Source: Kribbella catacumbae DSM 19601
Lineage (GTDB): Bacteria > Actinomycetota > Actinomycetes > Propionibacteriales > Kribbellaceae
Assembly: GCF_000372465.1 (NCBI RefSeq)
Contig: NZ_AQUZ01000013.1
Coordinates: 62,001-126,000, forward strand
Length of the DNA: 64,000 bases
Direction of reading: 5' to 3'
The position numbers were made by a program, and so were the translations under genes. Below are positions 1 through 8,428 of the stretch, piece by piece. The notes under the pieces were generated by a model that did no database searches, was not told the DNA's origin, and was given only the letters and a program-made list of their open reading frames with translations. Position 1 is the stretch's first letter. Each line of letters starts with the position of its first letter.

Positions 1-1062
1 CAGGTGGTCGGGCACCCGGCGCTGCAGGAGCGTCCCCCAGATCACCATCGCCGCGGACCCGGTCGCCCCAACGATCGCGGCGCCGACGGCCATCATCCAC
101 AGGTCCCTCGCGAAGCCCAGCACCATGATCGGCGCCGACCCGACGCCCCACATCAGGGTCATGATCGTCAGGTACCGCCGCGGCAGGCTCCGCGACGAGA
201 TCAGCAACGCGCCGATCGCACCACCGACCCCGAAGGCCGCGAGCACCAACCCGAAGTCGCCAGGCCCGCCACCCAGGTGATCCCGTACTGCGAACGGCAG
301 TAGCACCTCGAGCGGCCCGAGAATCAGCAGAACGTAGGCGGTCCCGAACAGCAGCGACGCCAGCAACCACCGCGTGGCCCGGACATATCCCCAACCCTCA
401 CGCACATCCGCAACCATCGCCCGGACCCCAGTCGGCCCCTCGCTGTCGACTGCGGCACTGCCCTCCGGGCGAACCCGCATCGCCATCACACAGGCCGCGG
501 AGAAGAAGTAGGTCAACGCCGCCACCAGAATCGCCACCCCCGGCGACAGTGCTGCGATCGCCAGCCCACCGAGCGCCGGACCGGTCGCCTGCTGAGCCAG
601 CGGGCGCAGCGTCCCTTCCAAACCGTTCGCTGCCAGCAACTCGTCCGCGGGCAGCAGTTTCGGCACCAACGCCGTGTACGCCGGAATGAGGAACGCCTCG
701 CCGGCCCCGATCAACACGGCGCCGACCGCAAGCTGCCAGATCTCCAGGTATCCGGTCAGCGCCAGCCCCGCGACCACCAGGAGGACAGCACCTCGCACCG
801 TGTCCGCCGCGATGATCACTGACCGTTGCGGGAGCCGGTCGGCCGCGATGCCGCCGAACAACACACAGACGACCAGACCGATGCTGTACGCCGTCGTGAC
901 CACCGACAACTGCACGGGACCGCCGCCGAGCTCGATGACCTGCCAGGCCAGCGCCACCAGCCACAACCCACTGCCGAGCAGGGCGACGGCCAACCCGGTC
1001 CACAGCAGCCGGTAGTCGCGATGCCGCAACGGCCGCACTGCTTTCCAGCGAACTTTGTTCAT
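1..1062 (-). CDS. MFS transporter (exporter-like), C-terminus beyond window
   Basis: This frame is open from an ATG at 1062 to the left edge, giving 354 residues without a stop, so the C-terminus is missing. The translation starts MNKVRWKAVRPLRHRDYRLL and is a string of hydrophobic segments separated by short basic loops such as GGIAADRLPQRS, the loop 2-3 signature of major facilitator proteins. It most resembles the MFS_3/enterobactin-exporter-like group of drug or metabolite exporters. It is divergent from a MarR gene with a shared 61-bp promoter region, the usual arrangement for a locally regulated efflux pump. The substrate cannot be told. Confidence 0.85.
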   Translation of the reverse strand, partial: MNKVRWKAVRPLRHRDYRLLWTGLAVALLGSGLWLVALAWQVIELGGGPVQLSVVTTAYSIGLVVCVLFGGIAADRLPQRSVIIAADTVRGAVLLVVAGLALTGYLEIWQLAVGAVLIGAGEAFLIPAYTALVPKLLPADELLAANGLEGTLRPLAQQATGPALGGLAIAALSPGVAILVAALTYFFSAACVMAMRVRPEGSAAVDSEGPTGVRAMVADVREGWGYVRATRWLLASLLFGTAYVLLILGPLEVLLPFAVRDHLGGGPGDFGLVLAAFGVGGAIGALLISSRSLPRRYLTIMTLMWGVGSAPIMVLGFARDLWMMAVGAAIVGATGSAAMVIWGTLLQRRVPDHL

Positions 1063-1082
1063 TCCGCAACCCTACACAAAGC

Positions 1083-1104
1083 AACAGTTCACGTGTCAAC
1101 TGTT
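1083..1104. promoter_or_regulatory. Candidate MarR operator overlapping divergent promoters
   Basis: The perfect inverted repeat AACAGTT-N8-AACTGTT lies between the exporter and marR. On the plus strand TTCACG, 17 bases, then TAGACT fit a promoter for marR. On the minus strand TTGACA, 17 bases, then TGTAGG fit the exporter promoter. A dimer bound here would cover both -35 regions, so autoregulation and repression of the pump are likely. This is inference from layout. Confidence 0.65.
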
Positions 1105-1123
1105 TTCTAGTAGACTGAGCCGC

Positions 1124-1600
1124 ATGCCAACGACGAAGCTGAGCGAGGATCACCTGGACGCCTGGCGGGCGCTCTACCGGGCGGACACGCTGTTGTACGC
1201 CCACCTCGACAACACCCTGCGCGCCAAAGCGGACATGCAGTACTTCGAGCATGAGGCGCTCCGAGCCTTGGATCTGGCCGGTGGACGGCTCCGGATGGCA
1301 CCGCTGGCGAAGGAGCTGATGATGTCCCGCAGTGGCGTCACCAGGCTGGTCGCCAAGCTGGAGGACAAGGACGGCTGGGTGGTCCGCACCTCCGCCCCCG
1401 ACGACCGCCGGGCGACCTGGGCGGAGCTGACACCGGCCGGCCGTGAGCAGCTCGAACGCGCCCGACCCGTGGTCGACGCTGTGGTTTCGACGTTCTTCGC
1501 GGATCATGTTGCGAGTGAGGATCTTCGACGCGCGGCCCGGATCCTGGAAAAGCTGGCCGACGCCAACCCAGACGACGAAGGCTTCGACTGCGGACTCTGA
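1124..1600 (+). CDS. MarR family transcriptional regulator
   Basis: This 158-residue protein has the MarR winged helix: the region RMAPLAKELMMSRSGVTRLV is the helix-turn-helix and DDRRATWAELTPAGREQL is the diagnostic wing (DxRxxxxxLTxxG). The start at 1124 (MPTTKLSE) is chosen because it gives the usual family length and follows the promoter and operator; an in-frame upstream ATG at 1055 would run through the operator. It is divergent from the MFS exporter, which is its probable target. The inducing ligand is unknown. Its stop is three bases from the GTG of the next gene, so the E1 gene may be cotranscribed. Confidence 0.9.
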   Translation: MPTTKLSEDHLDAWRALYRADTLLYAHLDNTLRAKADMQYFEHEALRALDLAGGRLRMAPLAKELMMSRSGVTRLVAKLEDKDGWVVRTSAPDDRRATWAELTPAGREQLERARPVVDAVVSTFFADHVASEDLRRAARILEKLADANPDDEGFDCGL

Positions 1601-1603
1601 GCT

Positions 1604-3718
1604 GTGACCGCGGTCGACGAACTGTTCGCCGAGCGCGTCCGGGCACTCAAACCAGTCGCCTGTGAACACCGTGCCGACGTCCTGCTCAGCCTGTACGACG
1701 CCCAGCTCGGCAGCCGCCACGCAGACCTGGCTGCCAGGTGGCTCCAGTCGCAGGGACACGGCTACTACACGATCGGTTCCGCCGGGCACGAGGGCAACGC
1801 GGCAGTCGCCGCGGCGCTGCAGCCGACGGACCCGGCACTGCTGCACTACCGGTCCGGCGCCTTCTACCTGGCTCGCGCGGCGCAGCACCAGGACAAGGAC
1901 GGGCTGCGGGACATCCTGCTCGGAGTGGCGGCCGCGACCGCCGAACCGATCTCGGGCGGGCGGCACAAGGTGTTCGGCCGGCACGACCTGGCGATCATCC
2001 CGCAGACCTCCACGATCGCCTCGCACCTGCCGCGGGCGATGGGCGTCGCCTTCTCGATCGCCCGCGCCGCCAAGCTCGGCGTACCGTCGCCGTGGCCGGC
2101 CGACGCGGTCGTGGTGACCAGTTTCGGTGACGCCTCGGCGAACCACTCGACGGCCACCGGGGCGATCAACGCGGCGTTGCACGCGTCGTACCAGGGCATC
2201 CCGATGCCGTTGCTGCTGGTCTGCGAGGACAACGGGATCGGGATCAGCGTGCGCACGCCGGACGGCTGGATCAAGCAGGCCTACGGGCAACGTCCGGGCC
2301 TGCGGTACTTCGATGCCGATGGCACCGATCTCGCTGCGACGTTGACGATGGCAACAGAAGCGGCGACCTTCGTACGGCGAAATCGGCGGCCCGCGTTCCT
2401 GCGGTTGCGGACGGTCCGGCTGATGGGCCACGCCGGGTCGGACGTCGAAGCGGCGTACCGGAGTCCGGCGGATCTGCTGGCCGACGAGGAGCGGGATCCG
2501 CTGCTCGGTACCGCGCGATTGCTGCTGGCCAACGGGTTCCAGGCTGACGACGTGATCGAGCTCTACGAAAACAAGCGGGCCGAAGTACTGGCGATCGCAC
2601 GTGAGGTGGCCGGGCTGCCGCAGCTCTCGTCGACGGCAGCAGTGGTCGCACCGCTGGCCTTCCCGGACCGGGCGATCGTCGAGAAGTCGTTGCCTGGTCG
2701 CCGCATCGACGCCGGGACGACCGAGCCGCTGACGCTCGGCCAGTCGATCAATCGTGCGCTCGCGGACGTGCTCGCGTCGTACCCGGAGGCGCTTGCCTTC
2801 GGCGAGGACATCGGGCGCAAGGGCGGTGTGTACGGCGTGACTCGCGGGTTGCAGAAGTCCTTCGGGGCGGCGCGGGTCTTCGACACGCTGCTCGATGAGC
2901 AGTCGATCCTCGGGCTGGCGCTGGGCGCGGGCGTTTCGGGACTGCTGCCGTTGCCGGAGATCCAGTATCTCGCTTATCTGCACAACGCCGAGGACCAATT
3001 GCGGGGCGAGGCGGCGTCGCTGAAGTTCTTCTCGCAGGGGCAGTACCGCAATCCGATGGTGCTGCGGATCGCGGGGTACGGCTATCAGAAAGGGTTCGGT
3101 GGGCACTTCCACAACGACGACGCGATCGGCGTACTGCGGGACATCCCGGGGATCGTGATCGCGTCACCGTCACGGCCGGACGACGCCGCGGCGATGTTGC
3201 ACACGTGCGCGGCGGCCGCTCGCGCGGACGGCACGGTGTCGGTGTTCCTGGAGCCGATCGCGTTGTACCACCGACGCGACCTGCACGCGGACGGCGACGA
3301 GCAGTGGCTGGCGCCGTACCCGACAACGCATGTGCCGATCGGGAGTGGGCGGGTCTATGGCGAAGGTCGAGAGCTCACCATCGTCACCTTTGGCAACGGC
3401 GTGCCGATGAGCCTTCGCGTCGCTGCCCGGCTGCCCGGCGTACGGGTCCTCGACCTGCGCTGGCTTTCACCGCTGCCGCTGGACGATCTGTTGCGCGACG
3501 CAACAACCACCGGCCGCGTGCTGATCGCCGACGAGACCCGCCGCTCCGGCGGAGTCTCCGAAGGCGTCATGGCCGCCCTCCTAGACGCCGGCTACCCAGG
3601 CACCTTGGCCCGAGTAACCAGCGAAGACTCCTTCGTCCCTCTGGGCAACGCCGCCCACCAGGTCCTCCTCAGCGAAGCCACCATCGAAACAGCAGCCCGC
3701 AAACTCCTGCAGAGCTAG
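1604..3718 (+). CDS. Fused E1 alpha/beta 2-oxoacid dehydrogenase component
   Basis: The 704-residue protein joins the two E1 subunits of a branched-chain 2-oxoacid or pyruvate-type dehydrogenase. Residues about 1-350 are E1 alpha with the thiamine diphosphate motif GDASANHSTATGAINAA...N. Residues about 370-704 are E1 beta with ALAFGEDIGRKGGVYG and the pyrimidine-binding and transketolase C-terminal domains. Such enzymes decarboxylate a 2-oxoacid and pass the acyl group to a lipoyl E2. The start is GTG, four bases after the marR stop. No E2 (lipoyl acyltransferase) or E3 gene is in the window, so a partner encoded elsewhere is required. The exact substrate cannot be assigned. Confidence 0.88.
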   Translation: MTAVDELFAERVRALKPVACEHRADVLLSLYDAQLGSRHADLAARWLQSQGHGYYTIGSAGHEGNAAVAAALQPTDPALLHYRSGAFYLARAAQHQDKDGLRDILLGVAAATAEPISGGRHKVFGRHDLAIIPQTSTIASHLPRAMGVAFSIARAAKLGVPSPWPADAVVVTSFGDASANHSTATGAINAALHASYQGIPMPLLLVCEDNGIGISVRTPDGWIKQAYGQRPGLRYFDADGTDLAATLTMATEAATFVRRNRRPAFLRLRTVRLMGHAGSDVEAAYRSPADLLADEERDPLLGTARLLLANGFQADDVIELYENKRAEVLAIAREVAGLPQLSSTAAVVAPLAFPDRAIVEKSLPGRRIDAGTTEPLTLGQSINRALADVLASYPEALAFGEDIGRKGGVYGVTRGLQKSFGAARVFDTLLDEQSILGLALGAGVSGLLPLPEIQYLAYLHNAEDQLRGEAASLKFFSQGQYRNPMVLRIAGYGYQKGFGGHFHNDDAIGVLRDIPGIVIASPSRPDDAAAMLHTCAAAARADGTVSVFLEPIALYHRRDLHADGDEQWLAPYPTTHVPIGSGRVYGEGRELTIVTFGNGVPMSLRVAARLPGVRVLDLRWLSPLPLDDLLRDATTTGRVLIADETRRSGGVSEGVMAALLDAGYPGTLARVTSEDSFVPLGNAAHQVLLSEATIETAARKLLQS

Positions 3719-3723
3719 AACAG

Positions 3724-4197
3724 TCAGCTGAAGAGGCGTTGCCAGAGGCTGCGTTTGGGGGCCGGCTCGGGCTCTGAGGGCCGGGGTGGTGGGGTTGGGC
3801 GGTTGGCCTGCCAGTGGGCGACCAGCTCTTCCTCGTCGACTGGGCCTACCGGCACGACGATGCCGGTCGCGTCGCGGATCTGGAGGAGGATTCGGCGATT
3901 GAGGTCCTGCAGGTAGTCGCGGACCTCGGGCTCGGTACGCAGTACCGCGAGCTTGTCCTGGATCGCCTGCTTCTCCTTGCGAAGCTGGACCGACGGCGGC
4001 AACAGCGCGTCGGTCTCGATCTTCTCCCGGCGGATGAAGTCCTTCACCCACCAGTCCGGATCATGCGGGTCCGCCAGCTTCGGCAGCGGCTTGCCCGCGC
4101 CGGCGAGATCATCGAACTCGCCCTGCGCCTGGGCCCGCTTGATCTGCGCCTCGACCCAGTCCTCGGTCCGCATCCCGGGCGGCTTGCGCTCGGTCAT
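3724..4197 (-). CDS. DUF1992 (DnaJC28-like conserved domain) protein
   Basis: This 157-residue soluble protein carries the DUF1992 core early in the chain: WVEAQIKRAQAQGEFDDL followed by GAGKPL and the WWVKDFIRRE segment. The family is widespread in actinobacteria and corresponds to the conserved region of DnaJ homologue subfamily C member 28; its function is not established. A proline-rich linker precedes a short basic C-terminus ending in LWQRLFS. The ATG at 4197 is preferred over an in-frame TTG at 4215 because a strong GGAGGGG ribosome-binding site lies six bases before it. It converges on the E1 gene with five bases between stops. Confidence 0.85.
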   Translation of the reverse strand: MTERKPPGMRTEDWVEAQIKRAQAQGEFDDLAGAGKPLPKLADPHDPDWWVKDFIRREKIETDALLPPSVQLRKEKQAIQDKLAVLRTEPEVRDYLQDLNRRILLQIRDATGIVVPVGPVDEEELVAHWQANRPTPPPRPSEPEPAPKRSLWQRLFS

Positions 4198-4303
4198 GTA
4201 CGCCCCTCCAGTCAACTCCGACTTGGTTGCTGTACAGCACGTACTTTACCTACTTGTGATTGCATTCACAAGATCACCAAACACACTCGCCACCCCCCAC
4301 CCC

Positions 4304-4446
4304 ACTTTGAGCACGGGCCAGTCACCCTCCCCGGCGAAACCCGCCCACCCCGTGCCCAAAGGCGCCCTCCCCCAGCCACCCTCAACAACCTTGGGCACGG
4401 GGCAGTCACTCGACTGGGGAAGACGTGACTGGCCGGCGCTCAAGGT
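4304..4446. repeat. 143-bp palindromic repeat, copy 1
   Basis: This segment and the one at 4621-4763 have the same length and mostly the same sequence. The ends form an inverted repeat (ACTTTGAGCACGGGCCAGTC against the far end GACTGGCCGGCGCTCAAGGT), and an inner inverted repeat pairs CCCGTGCCCAAAG with CTTGGGCACGGGG. The nested arms would fold into a long hairpin in DNA or RNA. It lies in the 757-bp gap between the DUF1992 and aldehyde dehydrogenase genes. No coding function is evident; it is probably a non-autonomous or REP-like element. Confidence 0.75.
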
Positions 4447-4620
4447 CGGCGACTCCTCCGCTGGCGGGCTGACGGGCGTCGCAAAGGCGCGCGGTGTCGC
4501 TCGCCGCGGTCTCCCGTCGGCGATGGGCAAATCAGTACGACGCCGAAGACCGCAGCGGCCCCGCCGCCAACCACACGCAGCTGGCTCGGCGGGCGGCGCG
4601 GCGCCTCCGAGCCACCGGCG

Positions 4621-4763
4621 ACCTTGAGCACCGCGAAGTCGCCCACCCGGGCGAAACCCGCCCACCCCGTGCCCAAAGTCGCCCTCCCCCAGCCACGCTC
4701 AACGACTTTGGGCACGGGGTAGTCGCCCTACTGGCGGAGACGTAGCTGGCGCGTGCTCAAGGT
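4621..4763. repeat. 143-bp palindromic repeat, copy 2
   Basis: This is the second copy of the element at 4304-4446, in the same orientation and 174 bp downstream. Its outer arms pair ACCTTGAGCAC with GTGCTCAAGGT perfectly over 11 bp. Its inner arms pair CCCCGTGCCCAAAGTCG with CGACTTTGGGCACGGGG perfectly over 17 bp. Bases differing from copy 1 often change on both arms together, which suggests the secondary structure is maintained. Confidence 0.75.
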
Positions 4764-4784
4764 TGGGGCGGCGGGGTGGGGGCT

Positions 4785-4891
4785 GGGCGCACAGGCGCGG
4801 GGTGGGGCACACGGGGTGGGGTCGGGCGCCCCAGGCGTGGGGCGCGCGGGGTGGGGTTGGGCGCGTAGGCGTGGGCGCGCGGGGTGGGGTT
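4785..4891. repeat. G-rich tandem repeat upstream of aldehyde dehydrogenase
   Basis: Three imperfect units of 39, 35 and 33 bp each begin GGGCGC and end GCGGGGTGGGGT(T/C) or a close variant. The plus strand has many runs of four or more G, so it could form G-quadruplexes just before the aldehyde dehydrogenase start at 4955. The open frame through it encodes only Gly/Arg/Trp-rich sequence and is not believed to be coding. Confidence 0.6.
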
Positions 4892-4954
4892 GGCAAGGGT
4901 GCAGGGATGGGTGAGGGTGGGGGCACCGTGGCGTTGAAGCGAGAGGAACCATCC

Positions 4955-6499
4955 GTGTCTTCTGTCATCTTGTCCGTGGTCAAGGGTGAGCGGGTTCAGG
5001 AACCGGTCCGGACTACTCCGTCCACCAATCCGGCCAACACCGCCGACGTGGTCGGGACCATCGGGGTCGCCGGGCCGGACGTCTTTGTTCAGGCCGCCCA
5101 GGCAGCCAAGGACGCACAGCCGGGATGGGCGGCGTTACCTGCCCCACAACGCGGGCAGGTGATCGCGAACGTCGGCCGCTTGATGTCCGCCAACAAGGAC
5201 CGGTTGGCCGCCCTCGTCACGCGCGAGATCGGCAAGCCGCTCGCGGAGGCGCTCGGCGAGGTTCAGGAGATCATCGACACCTGCGACTTCTTCATCGGCG
5301 AGGGCCGCCGGCTCTACGGGCAGACCGTGCCGTCGGAGATGCCGGACAAGCAGCTGTTCACCTTCCGTCGCCCGGTCGGCGCGGTCGCGGTGATCTCGGC
5401 CGGCAACTTCCCGGTCGCCGTACCGTCGTGGTACATCGTGCCCGCGCTGCTCTGCGGCAACACGGTCGTCTGGAAGCCGGCCGAGTACTCGTCCGTCGTG
5501 TCCGAGGCGTTCTACGAGATCTTCGCGCACTCCGGCGTACCGGCGGGGGTTTTCAACCTCGTGTACGCCGACGGCCCCGACACCTTCGCCGGATTGGAGC
5601 AGGCCCTCGCGGCCGGGCTGATCGACAAGGTCGGCTTCACCGGATCGAGCGAGGTCGGCACCCGGATCGGCGAGCTCTGCGGCCGCCACCTGCAGACCCC
5701 GTGCCTCGAGCTCGGCGGCAAGAACCCGATGGTGATCACCGAGGACGCGGACCTCGATCTGGCCGTCGAGGGCGCCCTCTTCTCCGGCTTCGGTACTGCG
5801 GGCCAGCGGTGCACCTCGCTGGGCACGGTGATCGTGCACGCGTCGGTGCACGACGAGTTCGTCAGCCGCTTCAGCGAGGCCGTACTGAACGCCGCGATGG
5901 GCGACCCGACTCAGGATGTACTGTTCGGGCCGCTGCTGGACGAGAAGTTCGCGGCCGGCTTCGAGAAGTCGCTCGGCTGGATCGCCGCCCACCACACCGT
6001 GATCGGCGCGACCGGCCGGGTCTCGGCGGACAACCCGCGCAAGGGCTTTGTCGGCGATCCCGAGGCCGGGCTGTTCTACCACCCGGTCGTCGTCGACGGC
6101 GTCCGGTCTGACGACGAGCTGTTCCTGAACGAGACCTTCGGCCCGATCGTCGGCATCACCACCTACACCACCCTCGACGAAGCGATTGCTCTGGGCAACA
6201 AGTCTGGCTACGGGCTGTCCAGCTCGATCTACACGACCGATCCGAACAAGGCGTTCCGGTTCGCGCAGGGGATCTCGGCGGGCATGGTCAGCGTCAACAA
6301 CTCGACCTCCGGCGCCGAGGCGCACCTGCCGTTCGGCGGGAACGGCAAGTCCGGCAACGGTTCGCGGCAGAGCGGCATCTGGGTGCTCGACCAGTTCACC
6401 CGCTGGCAGTCGCTCAACTGGGACTACTCCGGCAAGCTCCAGAAGGCGCAGATGGACACCGTCACGGTTGAGGCGGATTACACGTTCTTGCTGCCATGA
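4955..6499 (+). CDS. NAD(P)-dependent aldehyde dehydrogenase
   Basis: The protein has 514 residues from the GTG at 4955, which follows a GAGAGGA ribosome-binding site; the frame is open further upstream only through low-complexity repeats. The aldehyde dehydrogenase fold is clear: the NAD-binding stretch VVWKPAEYSS, GFTGSSEVG, the general base in LELGGKNPM and the catalytic cysteine in GFGTAGQRCTSLG. It oxidises an aldehyde to the acid. It overlaps the next gene, an FAD amine oxidase, by ATGA, so the pair probably oxidises an amine or amino acid and then the aldehyde produced. Pipecolate- or proline-type catabolism is one possibility but is not proven. Confidence 0.9.
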   Translation: MSSVILSVVKGERVQEPVRTTPSTNPANTADVVGTIGVAGPDVFVQAAQAAKDAQPGWAALPAPQRGQVIANVGRLMSANKDRLAALVTREIGKPLAEALGEVQEIIDTCDFFIGEGRRLYGQTVPSEMPDKQLFTFRRPVGAVAVISAGNFPVAVPSWYIVPALLCGNTVVWKPAEYSSVVSEAFYEIFAHSGVPAGVFNLVYADGPDTFAGLEQALAAGLIDKVGFTGSSEVGTRIGELCGRHLQTPCLELGGKNPMVITEDADLDLAVEGALFSGFGTAGQRCTSLGTVIVHASVHDEFVSRFSEAVLNAAMGDPTQDVLFGPLLDEKFAAGFEKSLGWIAAHHTVIGATGRVSADNPRKGFVGDPEAGLFYHPVVVDGVRSDDELFLNETFGPIVGITTYTTLDEAIALGNKSGYGLSSSIYTTDPNKAFRFAQGISAGMVSVNNSTSGAEAHLPFGGNGKSGNGSRQSGIWVLDQFTRWQSLNWDYSGKLQKAQMDTVTVEADYTFLLP

Positions 6500-7647
6500 G
6501 CCTGCCCGCGAAGGCCGACGTGGTGATCGTCGGCGGCGGGGTGATGGGCACGAGCATCGCCTTCCACCTCGCCGAGGCCGGCGTCACCGACGTCCAGCTG
6601 CTGGAACAGAACGAGCTCGGTTCGGGATCGACCTCGAAGGCGGCCGGCGGCGTCCGGGCGAATTTCTCCGACGAGCTGAACATCGCGCTCGGCGTGCGCA
6701 GCCTGGAGGCGTTCGCCCGGTTCGGCGAGCGTCCCGGGCAGGAGATCGACCTGCACCGCGTCGGCTATCTGTTCCTGCTGTCCACGGACGAGCAGGTCGA
6801 GTTGTTCGAGGAGAGCACCCGGCTACAGAACGCCGCCGGGCAACCGACCCGGATGCTCGACGTCGCCGAAGCCGTCCGACTCGCGCCGATCCTGTCCCCC
6901 GACGGCCTGATCGCCGCCTGCTTCTCACCCAACGACGGGCACTGTACGCCGGAGTCCGTCGTACTCGGCTATGCGACAGCCGCTCGCAAACTGGGCGCGA
7001 CACTGGTCACCGGGTGCGAGGTCACCGGAATCGATGCCGTCGGCAACGAGATCCGTGGCGTCCGGACGAGTCGCGGTGAGGTCGCGACCTCGACGGTGAT
7101 CTGCGCGGCCGGCGCGTGGTCCGGACCGCTCGCGGCGATGGCCGGCGTCGACCTGCCGGTGACGCCGTTGCGCCGCCAGATCGTCGTAACAGAAGCGATT
7201 CCTGGCCTGCCAGGCAACCTGCCGATGACTATCGACTTCAGCAGCACGTTCTACTTCCATGCTGAAGGACCCGGCCTGCTGGTCGGTATGTCCGATCCGG
7301 ACGAGGAACCCGGCTTCCACCTGGGCCGTTCCGAAGCGTGGCTCCCCCGCCTGACCGCCGCGATGGAACAGCGCGCGCCGTCGTTGCTGGACGTCGGACT
7401 GGCGAGCGGCTGGGCCGGTCTTTACGAGAACACGCCCGACCACAACGCGCTGATCGGCGAGGCCACCGACGTGAGCCGTTTCCTCTACGCCACCGGCTTC
7501 TCCGGCCACGGCTTTCTCCAGGGCCCGGCGATCGGCGAGATCATCCGGGACCTCTACCTCGACCGCCCGCCGTTCGTCGACATCTCACCGCTGGACGCCA
7601 CCCGTTTCCAGAACTCAGGACTGCGCGCCGAGCAGAACATCGTCTAG
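6496..7647 (+). CDS. FAD-dependent amine/amino acid oxidoreductase (DAO family)
   Basis: This 383-residue protein opens with a dinucleotide-binding Rossmann motif (VVIVGGGVMGTSIAFHLAEAG) and has the layout of the D-amino acid oxidase/sarcosine oxidase beta family, with GSGSTSKAAGGVRANF in the FAD site and a closing ATGFSGHGFLQGPAIGE segment that contacts flavin. Such enzymes oxidise secondary or primary amines, giving an imine or aldehyde. Translational coupling with the preceding aldehyde dehydrogenase (ATGA overlap) supports one catabolic pathway. It converges on the next gene, the two stop codons overlapping. Confidence 0.88.
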   Translation: MSLPAKADVVIVGGGVMGTSIAFHLAEAGVTDVQLLEQNELGSGSTSKAAGGVRANFSDELNIALGVRSLEAFARFGERPGQEIDLHRVGYLFLLSTDEQVELFEESTRLQNAAGQPTRMLDVAEAVRLAPILSPDGLIAACFSPNDGHCTPESVVLGYATAARKLGATLVTGCEVTGIDAVGNEIRGVRTSRGEVATSTVICAAGAWSGPLAAMAGVDLPVTPLRRQIVVTEAIPGLPGNLPMTIDFSSTFYFHAEGPGLLVGMSDPDEEPGFHLGRSEAWLPRLTAAMEQRAPSLLDVGLASGWAGLYENTPDHNALIGEATDVSRFLYATGFSGHGFLQGPAIGEIIRDLYLDRPPFVDISPLDATRFQNSGLRAEQNIV

Positions 7648-8306
7648 GGGCGGCTTGGCTGCTGCGGGTTTTCCGGGTCGTCGGGCCAGTTGTCCGGGTC
7701 GCACCAGGCCGGGTCCCAGCCTTGCGAGGCGCAGTACTGGGCGATCATCTCTTCACGCGTCGGCGGCCGGCTCGGGGTCGGGCGGGTCGGCGGCGCCGTC
7801 GCCGTCGGCTTGGTGCTCGGCGGCCTGGTCGGCGTCGGCTCGCGCTCCTCGCGCTCTTCCCGCTTCGTCGTCCGCGTCTTGGTCGGCTTCGGAGTTGGCT
7901 TGGTCGTCTTCTCCACCGGCGGCGGCGCTGACGTCTCGGCCGTCGTGGTCGTCTTCGGCGGCAGCGTCGGCTTCACCGGCACCGACGGCGTCGCGCTGCG
8001 GTCGTCGGTGATCGGCAGCGCCTGCGAGTTCGACGGGCCGCCGTCGAACAGGCCGATCGCGGACAACGCCCAGAAGTTCACGGCCAGGAAGAGCATCAGG
8101 CCGGCGCTGCCGAGGGCCACCACGCGCCGCGAGGGACCGCCGTACCGGCCGACGGGACCGCGGACGGCGTTGCCCTTGCCGTCGACCCAGAACTTCCAGT
8201 CGTCGGGCGCGGCCGGCCAGGACGGATCGGGGCGCCAGGTTTTCGGCGGCACCCAGCTGCGGCGGGGCGGCGTGGGCCAGCTCGGCGGTACTACGAACCG
8301 CTTCAC
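7644..8306 (-). CDS. Membrane-anchored Thr/Pro-rich protein
   Basis: I do not recognise a family. The GTG at 8306 has a GGAGG site eight bases upstream and gives 220 residues. The N-terminal 60 residues are cytoplasmic and rich in W and P (WVPPKTWRPDPSWPAAPDDW), followed by one transmembrane helix (VALGSAGLMLFLAVNFWALS). A long Pro/Thr/Lys/Arg linker follows and then a C-terminal motif with two cysteines, QYCASQGWDPAWCDPDNW. The pattern suggests a cell-wall-spanning linker holding a small extracellular domain. The stop overlaps that of the FAD oxidase. Confidence 0.7.
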   Translation of the reverse strand: MKRFVVPPSWPTPPRRSWVPPKTWRPDPSWPAAPDDWKFWVDGKGNAVRGPVGRYGGPSRRVVALGSAGLMLFLAVNFWALSAIGLFDGGPSNSQALPITDDRSATPSVPVKPTLPPKTTTTAETSAPPPVEKTTKPTPKPTKTRTTKREEREEREPTPTRPPSTKPTATAPPTRPTPSRPPTREEMIAQYCASQGWDPAWCDPDNWPDDPENPQQPSRP

Positions 8307-8428
8307 GAATCCTCCACGTCGCCGACGAAACCCGACCCAGGTTAGTGGATCGTCAACCACTACCGACAGTCCGGCCGGTGATCTTTCACCGACCCGCACG
8401 ACGTCCAACGACCCAACCAGCCGAAAAG

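Noticed and set aside
398..3112. 904-codon open frame on the minus strand across marR and the E1 gene
   Set aside because: It is an antisense shadow of high-GC coding sequence; its translation is Arg/Gly/Val-rich with no domain, while the plus-strand genes have clear motifs.
4763..4954. N-terminal extension of the aldehyde dehydrogenase
   Set aside because: The extension would be encoded by the G-rich tandem repeat and is Gly/Arg/Trp low complexity; a ribosome-binding site precedes the GTG at 4955.
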